Positions 16,878 to 25,038 of a stretch of 43,928 nucleotides of DNA are shown piece after piece. Position 1 is the stretch's first letter; each line of letters begins with the position of its first letter. Origin of the DNA: JAGLCW01 sp964427915. GTDB taxonomy: Bacteria > Caldisericota > Caldisericia > UBA6126. The notes beneath the pieces were generated by a model. The model worked only from the letters and a program-made list of their open reading frames with translations, was not told where the DNA came from and did not search any database. The stretch lies in NCBI GenBank assembly GCA_964427915.1, contig CAYRWA010000006.1, forward strand, positions 1 to 43,928, written 5' to 3'. The translations under genes and the position numbers were made by a program.

Positions 16878-17667
16878 AAAAAGTATCTCCATTGGTCAAT
16901 ATATTCCGACAAATTCGATTGTCCATAAATTGGATCCTCGGTTTAAAATGATGTTTTTGTTAACATTTATCGTCTCTGTCTTTTTTATTCACACTGTCCA
17001 AGGATACCTTTTATTGCTAGCGTATATGCTTCTGAGCGTAGTTGCAACCAAAATCTCAATTCACCACTTTGTACGTGCCTTAAAACCTATCATTTTCTTG
17101 CTCATTTTTACCACAGTTTTGCAGCTTTTTTTCACAAAAACAGGACCTGTTTTAGTGGATTGGTGGCTCTTTAAGATAACCCTTGATGGTGTCTACCAAA
17201 GCGTGTTTATTTTTTTACGTTTAATTTTACTAGTATTTGCATCTTCTTTGCTTACACTAACTTCTACACCCATGGAACTGACTGCATCTCTGGAATATGT
17301 CCTTCATCCCTTCAAATATGTAGGTCTTCCTGTCTCCGAGATATCCATGATGATAACAATTGCGCTTCGCTTTGTACCCACCATCATGGAAGAAACCGAC
17401 CGATTGATGAAAGCCCAAACTGCTAGAGGTGTTGATTTTGAAAAAGGGAGTTTAATGAAGCGAATTGCTAATTTAATCCCCATCATTGTACCATTATTCA
17501 TATCCGCACTGCGTCGGGCAGATGATTTAGCAATTGCTATGGAAGCACGTTCTTTTCAAGTGGGAAAACCTCGCACACATCTTCATGTTCTTGTTTTCCA
17601 AAGAAAAGATTACGTTTTCTTAGTCCTATCCTTATCGTATGTAATTACTATTTCCTACTTCTTTTAA
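16867..17667 (+). CDS. ecfT: ECF transporter transmembrane scaffold EcfT (GTG start)
   Basis: Membrane coupling subunit linking the ATPases to exchangeable S components. The 266 residues start at GTG inside ecfA2. The N-terminal FKKSISIGQYIPTNSIVHKLDPRFK block is the family signature. Several hydrophobic segments follow. The two coupling-helix motifs are ARG (186-188, in KAQTARGVDF) and ARS (227-229, in AMEARSF). The stop shares a base with the truA start (TAATG). Confidence 0.94.
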   Translation: MEFKKSISIGQYIPTNSIVHKLDPRFKMMFLLTFIVSVFFIHTVQGYLLLLAYMLLSVVATKISIHHFVRALKPIIFLLIFTTVLQLFFTKTGPVLVDWWLFKITLDGVYQSVFIFLRLILLVFASSLLTLTSTPMELTASLEYVLHPFKYVGLPVSEISMMITIALRFVPTIMEETDRLMKAQTARGVDFEKGSLMKRIANLIPIIVPLFISALRRADDLAIAMEARSFQVGKPRTHLHVLVFQRKDYVFLVLSLSYVITISYFF

Positions 17668-18536
17668 TGAAGCTACTTCAAAGGTTGGGATTTGTTTCTT
17701 ATGATGGGACTACCTACCATGGATTTGCAAAAAACAAACAGATCACCACTATTCAATCTTGCATTGAAAAAGCTTTGTGTACTATTTGCAAGCAGCCTTC
17801 TGAAGATCTATCTTTTACTTATTCCTCACGAACCGATGCTGGCGTTCATGCCTTGTCACAGCCGGTCTGTTTTCTTGCACCCGACTACTTTTCCGACTTC
17901 ACTCTACAAACAGTTCTTAATCATCACCTTCCCACATCAATTCAATTTCGGAAGATGAAAACAGTACCTAATGATTACAATCTCCGTGATAGTATTGAAA
18001 TGAAAGAGTACTGGTATGTGGTTTCAGAGAAAGATCAAGGAGTAGTGCTTTCAAAGTATTGCTGGGTTGTGCAAGATCCTATATCCAACACCCATTTACG
18101 CCAAATTGCAAATGTTTTTTGTGGTACACATGATTTTCGCAATTTTGCAAAAGATGCCAAGAAGTACGAGAATACCATTTGCACCATTTATTCCATATCC
18201 ATTGTTCCAACCAGTGAGATGGATACAGAAGCAGCTTCTACAGCGGATTTTCCTCTTCGCTCCTTATCCGATTGCTATATCATTTCTGTCATAGGCAATC
18301 GGTTTTTACACAACCAAATTCGTCGGATGTGTGGTTTTATGGTCCATGTAGCTACTAGAAAAACAAAAATAGACACTCTTTTTTCCTATGCAAGTTTTGA
18401 GGAAATGGTGACGGAAAACATGAATGCTACCACAGCGAAAGCACCCGCGAGAGGATTGTATCTCCGAAACGTATTGTTGTCATCTAGAGAAAAAGATGTA
18501 GCCAACAGAGAAAGCTTGAAAAAAACTGTTATGTAG
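17667..18536 (+). CDS. truA: tRNA pseudouridine(38-40) synthase TruA
   Basis: Modifies uridines 38-40 in tRNA anticodon arms. The 289 residues include the catalytic motif SSRTDAGVHAL with nucleophile D57, the N-terminal SYDGTTYHGFA and the C-terminal NRFLHNQIRRMCGFMV region. It is somewhat longer than the E. coli enzyme (270) at the C-terminus. It is the last gene of the ribosomal/ECF run. Its 3' end overlaps the oppositely oriented next gene by 8 bases, leaving no room for a terminator. Confidence 0.95.
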   Translation: MKLLQRLGFVSYDGTTYHGFAKNKQITTIQSCIEKALCTICKQPSEDLSFTYSSRTDAGVHALSQPVCFLAPDYFSDFTLQTVLNHHLPTSIQFRKMKTVPNDYNLRDSIEMKEYWYVVSEKDQGVVLSKYCWVVQDPISNTHLRQIANVFCGTHDFRNFAKDAKKYENTICTIYSISIVPTSEMDTEAASTADFPLRSLSDCYIISVIGNRFLHNQIRRMCGFMVHVATRKTKIDTLFSYASFEEMVTENMNATTAKAPARGLYLRNVLLSSREKDVANRESLKKTVM

Positions 18537-19053
18537 ACCTTCGGGGGATATTCACGGTATCAATAGGAAAGAAAAGCTGTATTCCAGGAAAAATTCGAGA
18601 TGCTCCAATATACGACAAGCGACGGACTTGTAAATCTTTCCGTCCATTCATTAATTTTGCATTGACATAAAGGTTGAATGCAAGAACTTTTTGAACATGT
18701 TTTTTTGCCTCTTTAGAAAACGTTCGTTCCTTTCTTAACTCCTCAACATTCTGCATAAAGGTTTCCAATTCATCATAGGTTTGTATACTTTCTGCCTCTT
18801 CTATTAGGGAGCCAATGGTTTGTGTGACAGAATGATGGTATCCATATTCCTTTTCGTACACATCTTGGAGTACTTCAAGATTGAGCTGTAATTGTTCTAG
18901 ACGATTTGCCACGTAGTAGGAGCTTTGTTGAAAACTTCTTTGCTGAATGCTAAAATTAACAGCTCCAAATACAACATAGAACAGCAAAAAGAAGATGATA
19001 ACTCCCCACACTAAACCTTTAAGCGAATTTGATGATCCTGCATTATTTTTCAT
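18529..19053 (-). CDS. Membrane-anchored protein of unknown function, possibly LemA-like
   Basis: 174 residues: a short polar N-terminus, one transmembrane helix (about residues 13-33, LVWGVIIFFLLFYVVFGAV), then a helical, probably coiled region. The layout (single N-terminal helix, then long helices starting with paired Q/S/N-rich turns and ending in a FPG...FFP motif) vaguely recalls the LemA family, but the similarity is weak and I do not claim it. A TATAAT box lies exactly 6 bases before the ATG and there is no Shine-Dalgarno, so the mRNA may be leaderless. It converges on truA. Confidence 0.8.
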   Translation of the reverse strand: MKNNAGSSNSLKGLVWGVIIFFLLFYVVFGAVNFSIQQRSFQQSSYYVANRLEQLQLNLEVLQDVYEKEYGYHHSVTQTIGSLIEEAESIQTYDELETFMQNVEELRKERTFSKEAKKHVQKVLAFNLYVNAKLMNGRKDLQVRRLSYIGASRIFPGIQLFFPIDTVNIPRRST

Positions 19054-19311
19054 TGTTCTATTATAGTAGAAAAATAATCATCACCGAATTTTTCCTACCT
19101 CCACCGAGCATATTCACCTACATTTTTATAGGGATAGTTTTCACAATTCAATTCTACTTTTTTATTAGTGCAATGGAGTTTACTTTGATAGCGGATACTA
19201 CTTCTTGATTGCTTTCATCTGTATATCACAACAACAAAAAAAAGAAAAGAAAAGAAATGGAATCTTTAAGTAAGAAGATTAGAATGTAAATGCAATGATG
19301 GATTCTAAACC
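19054..19311. other. 258-base intergenic stretch
   Basis: Lies between two minus-strand genes. It holds the -10 box of the downstream gene at its left end and a purine-rich A/G tract around 19233-19258 (T/C-rich on the minus strand). I see no convincing hairpin, open frame or RNA gene in the rest. Confidence 0.6.
19060..19065 (-). promoter_or_regulatory. -10 box placed for a leaderless transcript
   Basis: A perfect TATAAT on the minus strand is followed by AGAACA and then the ATG of the 174-residue gene. Initiation normally falls 6-8 bases after the -10 box, so the transcript would begin at or next to the A of ATG. No clear -35 was found at 16-18 bases. Confidence 0.5.
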
Positions 19312-20184
19312 TTATATTTCATAAGGACAGGTAAGGTAAATGCTGGAGTTAAAGAATGGATAAAAGGGCATAATTGCTGAATGAACTTGATACAAAATAG
19401 GAATATCATCCAGGACTGGGGTAAATCTAATCAAGTTTCGTTGAAAACTGAAAATATCTCGATGGAGCGGTTCGAAAAGTGATGGATATGGAGTAGTTTC
19501 TGTTGAATATCGCAATACTTCACTGTTGAAAACGCTTTGTAGGGGTTTTTGTAGAAAACCAAAACCTTCTGATTGTTCCTTGCATATATTCGTAGTGAAA
19601 AAACCGCTTTTAGAGTTCATTAAAAGACATATATCCATAAACTGATCTGGGCGATCCAGTGAAATGATACAATTCCCAAATGAAACCCACGGGCACAAAT
19701 GGATGTTTTTCAATTGCACATCCTGATTAAAACGAAGATACCAAGTGTGAAGTTTTTCGGATACCATAATAACAGTATAATGGTTCTGACCTTGATAGGT
19801 GGTTGGAATGATTTGTGTAATATAACCTATAATTCCGTAATCTGGGATAGTCGTTATTTCTTTCTCTTGAAAAACGAGTGCAGAATATTTCTTCTGAAAA
19901 TCTTGAATAAATCGACTTCGTTTTTGAAAAAACCATTGTATGTCTTTTGGTAGATCATGGAATTCTTCGTGGTCGTATGAGTATTCAGAAGTACAACACA
20001 AGACAGATGGAGAAACAGACAATTTTGGATAGGAAGTGAAATGAAGACATGAATGAAAAATTTGTGTTTCCTCAATAACGATCTTATTAATGGTAGTTAT
20101 ATAAGAGATTCCCCACGTTATGCATATCATGAAAACCAAGAAAACGCTACAAAGAGCGGTTATTTTTTGTTGTTTTGCAGTCAA
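19312..20184 (-). CDS. Membrane-anchored protein of unknown function (TTG start)
   Basis: 290 residues with one N-terminal membrane helix (about residues 10-30, LCSVFLVFMICITWGISYIT) and a long non-cytoplasmic part without recognisable domain. It is rich in aromatic residues and has several cysteines. The start is TTG; the nearby ATG is out of frame and quickly closed. I do not recognise the family. It is flanked by another membrane-anchored unknown and, divergently, by an HD hydrolase, so this looks like an accessory patch between the ribosomal and riboflavin genes. Confidence 0.75.
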   Translation of the reverse strand: MTAKQQKITALCSVFLVFMICITWGISYITTINKIVIEETQIFHSCLHFTSYPKLSVSPSVLCCTSEYSYDHEEFHDLPKDIQWFFQKRSRFIQDFQKKYSALVFQEKEITTIPDYGIIGYITQIIPTTYQGQNHYTVIMVSEKLHTWYLRFNQDVQLKNIHLCPWVSFGNCIISLDRPDQFMDICLLMNSKSGFFTTNICKEQSEGFGFLQKPLQSVFNSEVLRYSTETTPYPSLFEPLHRDIFSFQRNLIRFTPVLDDIPILYQVHSAIMPFYPFFNSSIYLTCPYEI

Positions 20185-20245
20185 GAATTCATCTCACTCT
20201 CTCAGTTTATTCCGTTAGAAGTAGTTTATGTATAGCATTTCAGTG

Positions 20246-20273
20246 GTGAAAAACAAGGGTTTATTGCTATACT
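20246..20273 (+). promoter_or_regulatory. Promoter of the HD-domain gene
   Basis: GTGAAA (4 of 6 matches to TTGACA), a 16-base spacer and TATACT, which ends 6 bases before the ATG at 20280. The expected start of transcription coincides with that ATG, so the mRNA is probably leaderless. Confidence 0.45.
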
Positions 20274-20279
20274 GTGGAT

Positions 20280-21056
20280 ATGAACTCAATGATAATGGAT
20301 TCAATCGAAAAATGGTTCCAAAATATGGTGAATGTTTATTCTTCTGGCGATGCAGTGACAAAACACAATTTAGCATTGAAACAGAATCATTCAGTGGCTA
20401 CACAGAAGATTTCGGCTCATCTGGCCAGATCTTTGCAATGGAGTGAACACGATTGCTTGATGGCAGAATGCACTGGTTTGCTACATGATGTGGGCAGGTT
20501 TCCTCAATTTTATTACTACAAAACATTTGGAGACAATGAGTCTAGAAATCATGCACAATGGAGCGTTGAACTCTTGCAGAAAGAGAATGTTCTCTCTTCT
20601 TTTTCCTCAGAAAACCAACATGATATATATACCGCTATTCTTCACCATAATGCTTTTCGTATTCCTTCTACTGTGCAAGGAAGAACGTTGTCTTTTTGCA
20701 AATTGATACGAGATGCCGACAAGTTAGACATTTACCGCATCATGTCCGAAGAACACTATATTTTGGATCTTCCGGATACACACGATGTGAATCCCGTGAT
20801 TCTAGATTCCATTATTCAGCAAAAATGTGTGCAGTATAAACATGTAACTAGCTTGATGGATTTAAAACTACTACAACTGTCCTGGGTATACGATTTATAC
20901 TTCACGGAATCACTTTTCTACATGCAGGAGCAGGAACTTTTGCAAAAGTTTATCAATACAATTCCTGCTTCGGTAGAAGTTTCAAAAGCATATGAAACGG
21001 TGGAGAAGTTTTTGAATGCGAAAACTTCTGTCTCACCAGTTTATGTCAAACCGTAA
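20280..21056 (+). CDS. HD-domain phosphohydrolase
   Basis: 258 residues with the metal-binding histidines of the HD superfamily. They comprise an N-terminal histidine in KQNHSVAT, the HD pair in LLHDVGRFPQF, a histidine in NHAQWSVELL, a double histidine in AILHHNAF, and a final aspartate in LIRDADKLDIYRI. Such proteins hydrolyse phosphomonoesters, nucleotides or cyclic nucleotides; the substrate cannot be told here. I start at the ATG rather than the GTG two codons earlier because that GTG would lie in the promoter. No Shine-Dalgarno is present. It converges with the next gene, with a 7-base gap. Confidence 0.88.
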   Translation: MNSMIMDSIEKWFQNMVNVYSSGDAVTKHNLALKQNHSVATQKISAHLARSLQWSEHDCLMAECTGLLHDVGRFPQFYYYKTFGDNESRNHAQWSVELLQKENVLSSFSSENQHDIYTAILHHNAFRIPSTVQGRTLSFCKLIRDADKLDIYRIMSEEHYILDLPDTHDVNPVILDSIIQQKCVQYKHVTSLMDLKLLQLSWVYDLYFTESLFYMQEQELLQKFINTIPASVEVSKAYETVEKFLNAKTSVSPVYVKP

Positions 21057-21063
21057 ATCTCCC

Positions 21064-22755
21064 TTATTCTTCTGGAACTAATATTTTCATTAAAGTGGAG
21101 GGAGCACTATACAAAATCTCGTCTTCTTGGTCACTATTTTGTATCGTAATATAGGAGCAGATGTAAAATATATGGGTTCCAGGAGCAAGATCTTCTACGG
21201 TTAAAGTTTGATTTTCTGCATCTTGGAGTTCTTTGCTAACAATAAGATTGGCTTCTTCACCATTCCATTTAAAAAGGGCAAAGCCCTCTGCTTTAAACGG
21301 GTATGAAAAAGAAAAAGACGCTGTGGTACCATCTAGGGTAGTTTCAATATTGATAGGAGCTAAAGGAGGATTACTGGGTATTTTGGCTTGTATCCCAGCG
21401 GACACAATCTGACCTTTTTCTCCTTTGACAGCGATAGCGTAGATATATTGCATTCCTCTCTCAACGGTGGAATCTGTCCAAGCAAACGCTTGCGAGTCTT
21501 CCATTTCATGGATAACCACATAGTTGCTCATTTTTGTTTTTCGAAGGATTGAAAGGGTACTAGTTTGAATAGCATTGTTCTTCCAAGACAACTGAACCCC
21601 ATTTTCGGAAGCATTGAGAACGGTAAGTTCGGTTGGGATAAAAGGGTATTCGCAAAGAGTACGGACATTGTTAAAAAGGACAGGATAAAAGCGTTCAAAA
21701 TCGGTGTAGTAAGAGCGGTTGGTTTCGTAATCTTGCAACCATTCTTCTACGTAATCGATATAGACAAAGGAATCTTGAATGTCTTTTTGACGTTGTTCTT
21801 CCCAGTCTTTCTCTCCATATTCAATAAGGGTAAATCGTTGAGAGATTGTACGGACAATATGTTCAGTTAAACATTGTGGCCAGGTTTGGATATCTACATA
21901 CATCATGGGTCTTCGAATGGGGATCAGCAGCTTTTGTGTGTCGATTATGTTTTGATGATTGCTTCGAATGAGGGGGTGAACAAATGCATAACTAAAGCTT
22001 TTGAGAAGTTGTTTGTGCAAACCATCGGAATCCTTCCAATAGGGAAGCTTTTCGTCTTTTTTCTCATCTACATCATAGGGGCCAATAAGAGCAAAATACT
22101 TCAGGTTTACATGCGTGGCGTAACCATTTTCATGAAACAAAGGAACCAAAATTAACTCGTAACTTCGGTTGGTATATCCAAAATAGTCTTCCAGCATAGG
22201 AATGGTGTTTTTTGTTTCCAGTTTTTTTTCGGCTAGCTTTATGGCGTCTTGATAGAACCCCAAATGATCTTCATAAAAATACATAAAATCTGTGGTTTCT
22301 GCAAAATCTCGAAGAAGAGCTAAAAAATCGTTTAAATTTCTTTCCCCACCGGCGCGGTCGATGATCTCTTTCGTAAAGGGTATCACCACTTTTAGTTCTG
22401 GTGGTTGGGACAAATGGAGCATGCAAGTTGAAGGGATTTCCTGTGAAAATCCGTACATGTACCACATATAGGAAAACTGTCGTAAGATGGGGTGTCGGTA
22501 AAAAGGATAAAAGGTATCTTGCACTTCGCGAATATAGTCAAAGTCGAGTGATGACATGGGCCAGGCACCAATCATCATTTGAAGAGTTGCAATTAATTCT
22601 ATTCTTGGATCGGTTGACACGACAACTTGTTTTTTGGCAGATTGGGGGGAAAGGGATGGGTTTTGAAACGCATAGGATGATGTTGATAAAAAAGAGCCAA
22701 AAAGCATGATGACAAGAATACAAAGAACGACTTTAAAAAAATGTTTGTTTTGCAT
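21064..22755 (-). CDS. Secreted protein with two fibronectin type III-like domains, possibly DUF4932-related
   Basis: 563 residues from the ATG with a GAGG site; an earlier in-frame start lacks support. The N-terminus is a signal peptide (LCILVIMLFGSFLSTSSYAF), so the protein is exported. The first 380 residues begin with DPRIELIATLQMM, which from memory resembles the DUF4932 putative metalloprotease family. The expected HExxH-like site reads SFSYAFVHPL, without the usual histidine/glutamate set. The last 190 residues form two Fn3-like beta domains (starting PTELTVLNASENGVQLSW and APINIETTLDGTTASFSF). A role at the cell surface is inference. Confidence 0.82.
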   Translation of the reverse strand: MQNKHFFKVVLCILVIMLFGSFLSTSSYAFQNPSLSPQSAKKQVVVSTDPRIELIATLQMMIGAWPMSSLDFDYIREVQDTFYPFYRHPILRQFSYMWYMYGFSQEIPSTCMLHLSQPPELKVVIPFTKEIIDRAGGERNLNDFLALLRDFAETTDFMYFYEDHLGFYQDAIKLAEKKLETKNTIPMLEDYFGYTNRSYELILVPLFHENGYATHVNLKYFALIGPYDVDEKKDEKLPYWKDSDGLHKQLLKSFSYAFVHPLIRSNHQNIIDTQKLLIPIRRPMMYVDIQTWPQCLTEHIVRTISQRFTLIEYGEKDWEEQRQKDIQDSFVYIDYVEEWLQDYETNRSYYTDFERFYPVLFNNVRTLCEYPFIPTELTVLNASENGVQLSWKNNAIQTSTLSILRKTKMSNYVVIHEMEDSQAFAWTDSTVERGMQYIYAIAVKGEKGQIVSAGIQAKIPSNPPLAPINIETTLDGTTASFSFSYPFKAEGFALFKWNGEEANLIVSKELQDAENQTLTVEDLAPGTHIFYICSYITIQNSDQEDEILYSAPSTLMKILVPEE

Positions 22756-22792
22756 ACCACAACCTCTCACTGTTTCAAACAAATAATTTCTA

Positions 22793-22808
22793 CGTATACC
22801 ATTATACG
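22793..22808 (-). promoter_or_regulatory. -10 box inside a 16-base palindrome
   Basis: On the minus strand CGTATA-ATGG-TATACG is a perfect 6-base inverted repeat with a 4-base centre, and it contains TATAAT. It lies 40-50 bases before the secreted Fn3 gene and just after ribH. It may be a -10 box covered by an operator. No good -35 was found. Confidence 0.35.
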
Positions 22809-22828
22809 AAAGAGTTATTGTAAAAGTT

Positions 22829-23302
22829 TCAAAGTAGAGTAGAAATCTGTTTTGTTAACTGAATCATTTCAATCATACTTAAGGCTGCTTCAAAACCTTT
22901 GTTACCTGCCTTTGCTCCAGAACGTTGAAGCGCTTGTTCCAATGTATCGGCTGTTATGACCCCAAAAGATATGGGAATGTTCATTGTAAGGTTCAATTGA
23001 GAAATTCCCTTCGAGACCTCATTTGATATGATTTCAAAGTGGGAAGTGTCACCACGAATGATGGTGCCAAGAGCAATGATACCATTGTAGGAAAGTTTTT
23101 TTGTAATGGTTTGGATTGTGTACGGTATTTCAAAGGCCCCTGGCACCCAAAAAACATCAATGTCGTTGTCTTGAACGTCATGACGAACTAAACAATCATG
23201 TGCTCCTTCCAGAAGTGGCAGAGTACACTGGCTGTTAAACCGTGAAATGACAATAGCAATGCGAAGGCCTGCGCCTATGAATGTTCCTTTAATATGATTC
23301 AT
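22829..23302 (-). CDS. ribH: 6,7-dimethyl-8-ribityllumazine synthase
   Basis: Condenses the ribityl pyrimidine with dihydroxybutanone phosphate, the penultimate step of riboflavin synthesis. The 157 residues match the family. Motifs are VISRFN near the N-terminus, VPGAFEIPYTIQ, the phosphate-binding GTIIRGDTSHFE that also carries the catalytic histidine, and GNKGFEAALSMIEM at the end. It is the last gene of the operon and overlaps ribBA by 14 bases. No terminator follows before the next promoter-like palindrome. Confidence 0.97.
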   Translation of the reverse strand: MNHIKGTFIGAGLRIAIVISRFNSQCTLPLLEGAHDCLVRHDVQDNDIDVFWVPGAFEIPYTIQTITKKLSYNGIIALGTIIRGDTSHFEIISNEVSKGISQLNLTMNIPISFGVITADTLEQALQRSGAKAGNKGFEAALSMIEMIQLTKQISTLL

Positions 23303-24491
23303 TCGATCCTCCTGAGGATTTTAGTGGGATTTGATGGTGAAAACGATGTACTTTGGTTTCGATATATCGTTTATTGAATGGAGTGATAGCTCCAAGAACT
23401 TCTTTTGCTTTAACAGTGGCAATTCCATATTTTTGCAATCCTTCTATCTTTGCTGGATTGTTCGTCAGCAATATTACGCTTTGAATGTGAAGAGCTTGGA
23501 TGATTTGTGCAGCGACTGCATAATCTCTTTCGTCGGCCTTGTGCCCCAGCATAACATTTGCATCATAGGTATCCACCCCCTGCTCTTGCAAGGAATAAGC
23601 TTTGATTTTATCGGATATTCCGATCCCCCTGCCTTCTTGGCGCAAATATAGTAGAACCCCTTTTTGAGTCTGTTCTAACAATTGTAACGATTGAGTGAGT
23701 TGGTCTCTGCAATCACATTTTTTAGAGTGAAACACGTCCCCCGTCGCACACTCGCAATGAATTCTTACAAAAACATCTCCTGATGATATATCTCCTTTGA
23801 TCACAGCAAAATGATCTTTTTGGTCCAGTTTGTTGTGGAAACCGACGACATGAAAATTGCCAAAATCTGTTGGAAGATTGGCTTGACTTGTAACTTGAAT
23901 AAATGTTTTTTTCTGGATCATTGTTGCATAAACGTCTTGTACGGAACAAAAAGGGAGGTGAAACTGGGATGCGATTTTTTTTGCATACGATAGGGTATGC
24001 GTGTCACCACGTTCATCGAGCAATTCAATGATTGTTGCTGTTCTAGAGAAACCCGCACTTTCACATATCTCTAGCGATGCTTCTGTATGACCTTTTCTTT
24101 TGTGTAAACCAATGCCACCTAATAAGGGAATATGACCCGGGTACATAAAATTGGAAATGGAGCAAGAATGGTCCAATGCTTGGAGTGTTTTTATTCTTTC
24201 TTCTATACCAATGCCAGTATGAACAGAGTGATGGTCGACAGGGATGAAAAAGTTGGTTGAAAATGGATCCTTCTGGTTGGATGGAAGGGGGAAGAACCCT
24301 CCTTGCAATAGATTATCTTGATCTTTGGCACAGCACAAAAGACCTTTTCCATATTGTAGCATGAAATGCAAGGTAGAATTGTTCAAACAAGAATTGGGAA
24401 TCACAAAATCTACTTCATTTTCTCTTTCAGGATCATAGATTAGGATTGGTTTGTTTTCACAAAAGCTTTGTTTAATGTTTTGAATATTCAT
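23289..24491 (-). CDS. ribBA: Bifunctional DHBP synthase / GTP cyclohydrolase II
   Basis: Makes dihydroxybutanone phosphate (RibB half, about residues 1-195) and opens GTP (RibA half, about 196-400). The RibA half is canonical: zinc cysteines in GDVFHSKKCDCRDQL, LRQEGRGIGI, and LLTNNPAKIEGL. The RibB half is divergent. The usual ENEGD acidic motif reads ENEVD, and R-P-G-H-I reads Y-P-G-H-I, although GHTEA and the preceding arginine remain. The start is the ATG with an AAGGAA site; a longer frame upstream overlaps ribE too far. It overlaps ribE by 20 and ribH by 14 bases. Confidence 0.95.
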   Translation of the reverse strand: MNIQNIKQSFCENKPILIYDPERENEVDFVIPNSCLNNSTLHFMLQYGKGLLCCAKDQDNLLQGGFFPLPSNQKDPFSTNFFIPVDHHSVHTGIGIEERIKTLQALDHSCSISNFMYPGHIPLLGGIGLHKRKGHTEASLEICESAGFSRTATIIELLDERGDTHTLSYAKKIASQFHLPFCSVQDVYATMIQKKTFIQVTSQANLPTDFGNFHVVGFHNKLDQKDHFAVIKGDISSGDVFVRIHCECATGDVFHSKKCDCRDQLTQSLQLLEQTQKGVLLYLRQEGRGIGISDKIKAYSLQEQGVDTYDANVMLGHKADERDYAVAAQIIQALHIQSVILLTNNPAKIEGLQKYGIATVKAKEVLGAITPFNKRYIETKVHRFHHQIPLKSSGGSNESY

Positions 24492-25038
24492 AGTGTTCCT
24501 TTGCGTATTTGGCAAAAATATCAAACTCAACATTCACCAGGTCTCCCGATTGAAGAATTTGTAGATTGGTATTTTGCAATGTATGAGGGATGATTTGTAC
24601 AGAAAAAGTGTCCAAAGAGATTGTAGCAATAGTAAGGCTTACTCCATTGATAGCAATAGAACCTTTTGGAATGATGACAGTTCGTTCTTTGGGAAGTGAA
24701 AATGTTGCAATGATTGATTGCTCGGAGCATCGCTTTTGCAAAAATCGGATGGTTGTATCAATATGGCCAGTTACAAAGTGGCCTCCTACAGCATCTCCTA
24801 CTCGTAAAGCTCGTTCCAGATTTACCATTGTAGAAGAACCCAGGTTGGTGATTTTCTTCGTTATGGAGCCACAATGGAATTGTAGTGAAGGGGAGAACAC
24901 TTTTTCTACTGTAAGACAAACTCCGTTTATAGCAATACTTTCCCCGATTTGAGCATCGGAGAAAACGTTTGGGATCAGCAACGTGTCCGAAGCTCGAATG
25001 CCCATTTTTACCATGTGTGTTATGATTCCTGTGAACAT
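24472..25038 (-). CDS. ribE: Riboflavin synthase, alpha chain
   Basis: Dismutates two lumazines to riboflavin. The 188 residues begin MFTGIITHM, the family start, with a GGGAG site 8 bases upstream, which decides against an ATG five codons earlier. Both homologous barrels are visible, each with its SIAINGV motif (IGESIAINGVCLTV and KGSIAINGVSLTI), plus the C-terminal VEFDIFAKY. It overlaps ribD by 19 bases and ribBA by 20. Confidence 0.96.
   Translation of the reverse strand: MFTGIITHMVKMGIRASDTLLIPNVFSDAQIGESIAINGVCLTVEKVFSPSLQFHCGSITKKITNLGSSTMVNLERALRVGDAVGGHFVTGHIDTTIRFLQKRCSEQSIIATFSLPKERTVIIPKGSIAINGVSLTIATISLDTFSVQIIPHTLQNTNLQILQSGDLVNVEFDIFAKYAKEHYEYSKH

Noticed and set aside
19233..19258. 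Purine tract (A/G) reading as a U-rich run on the minus strand, a possible terminator
   Set aside because: No stable hairpin precedes it on the minus strand.
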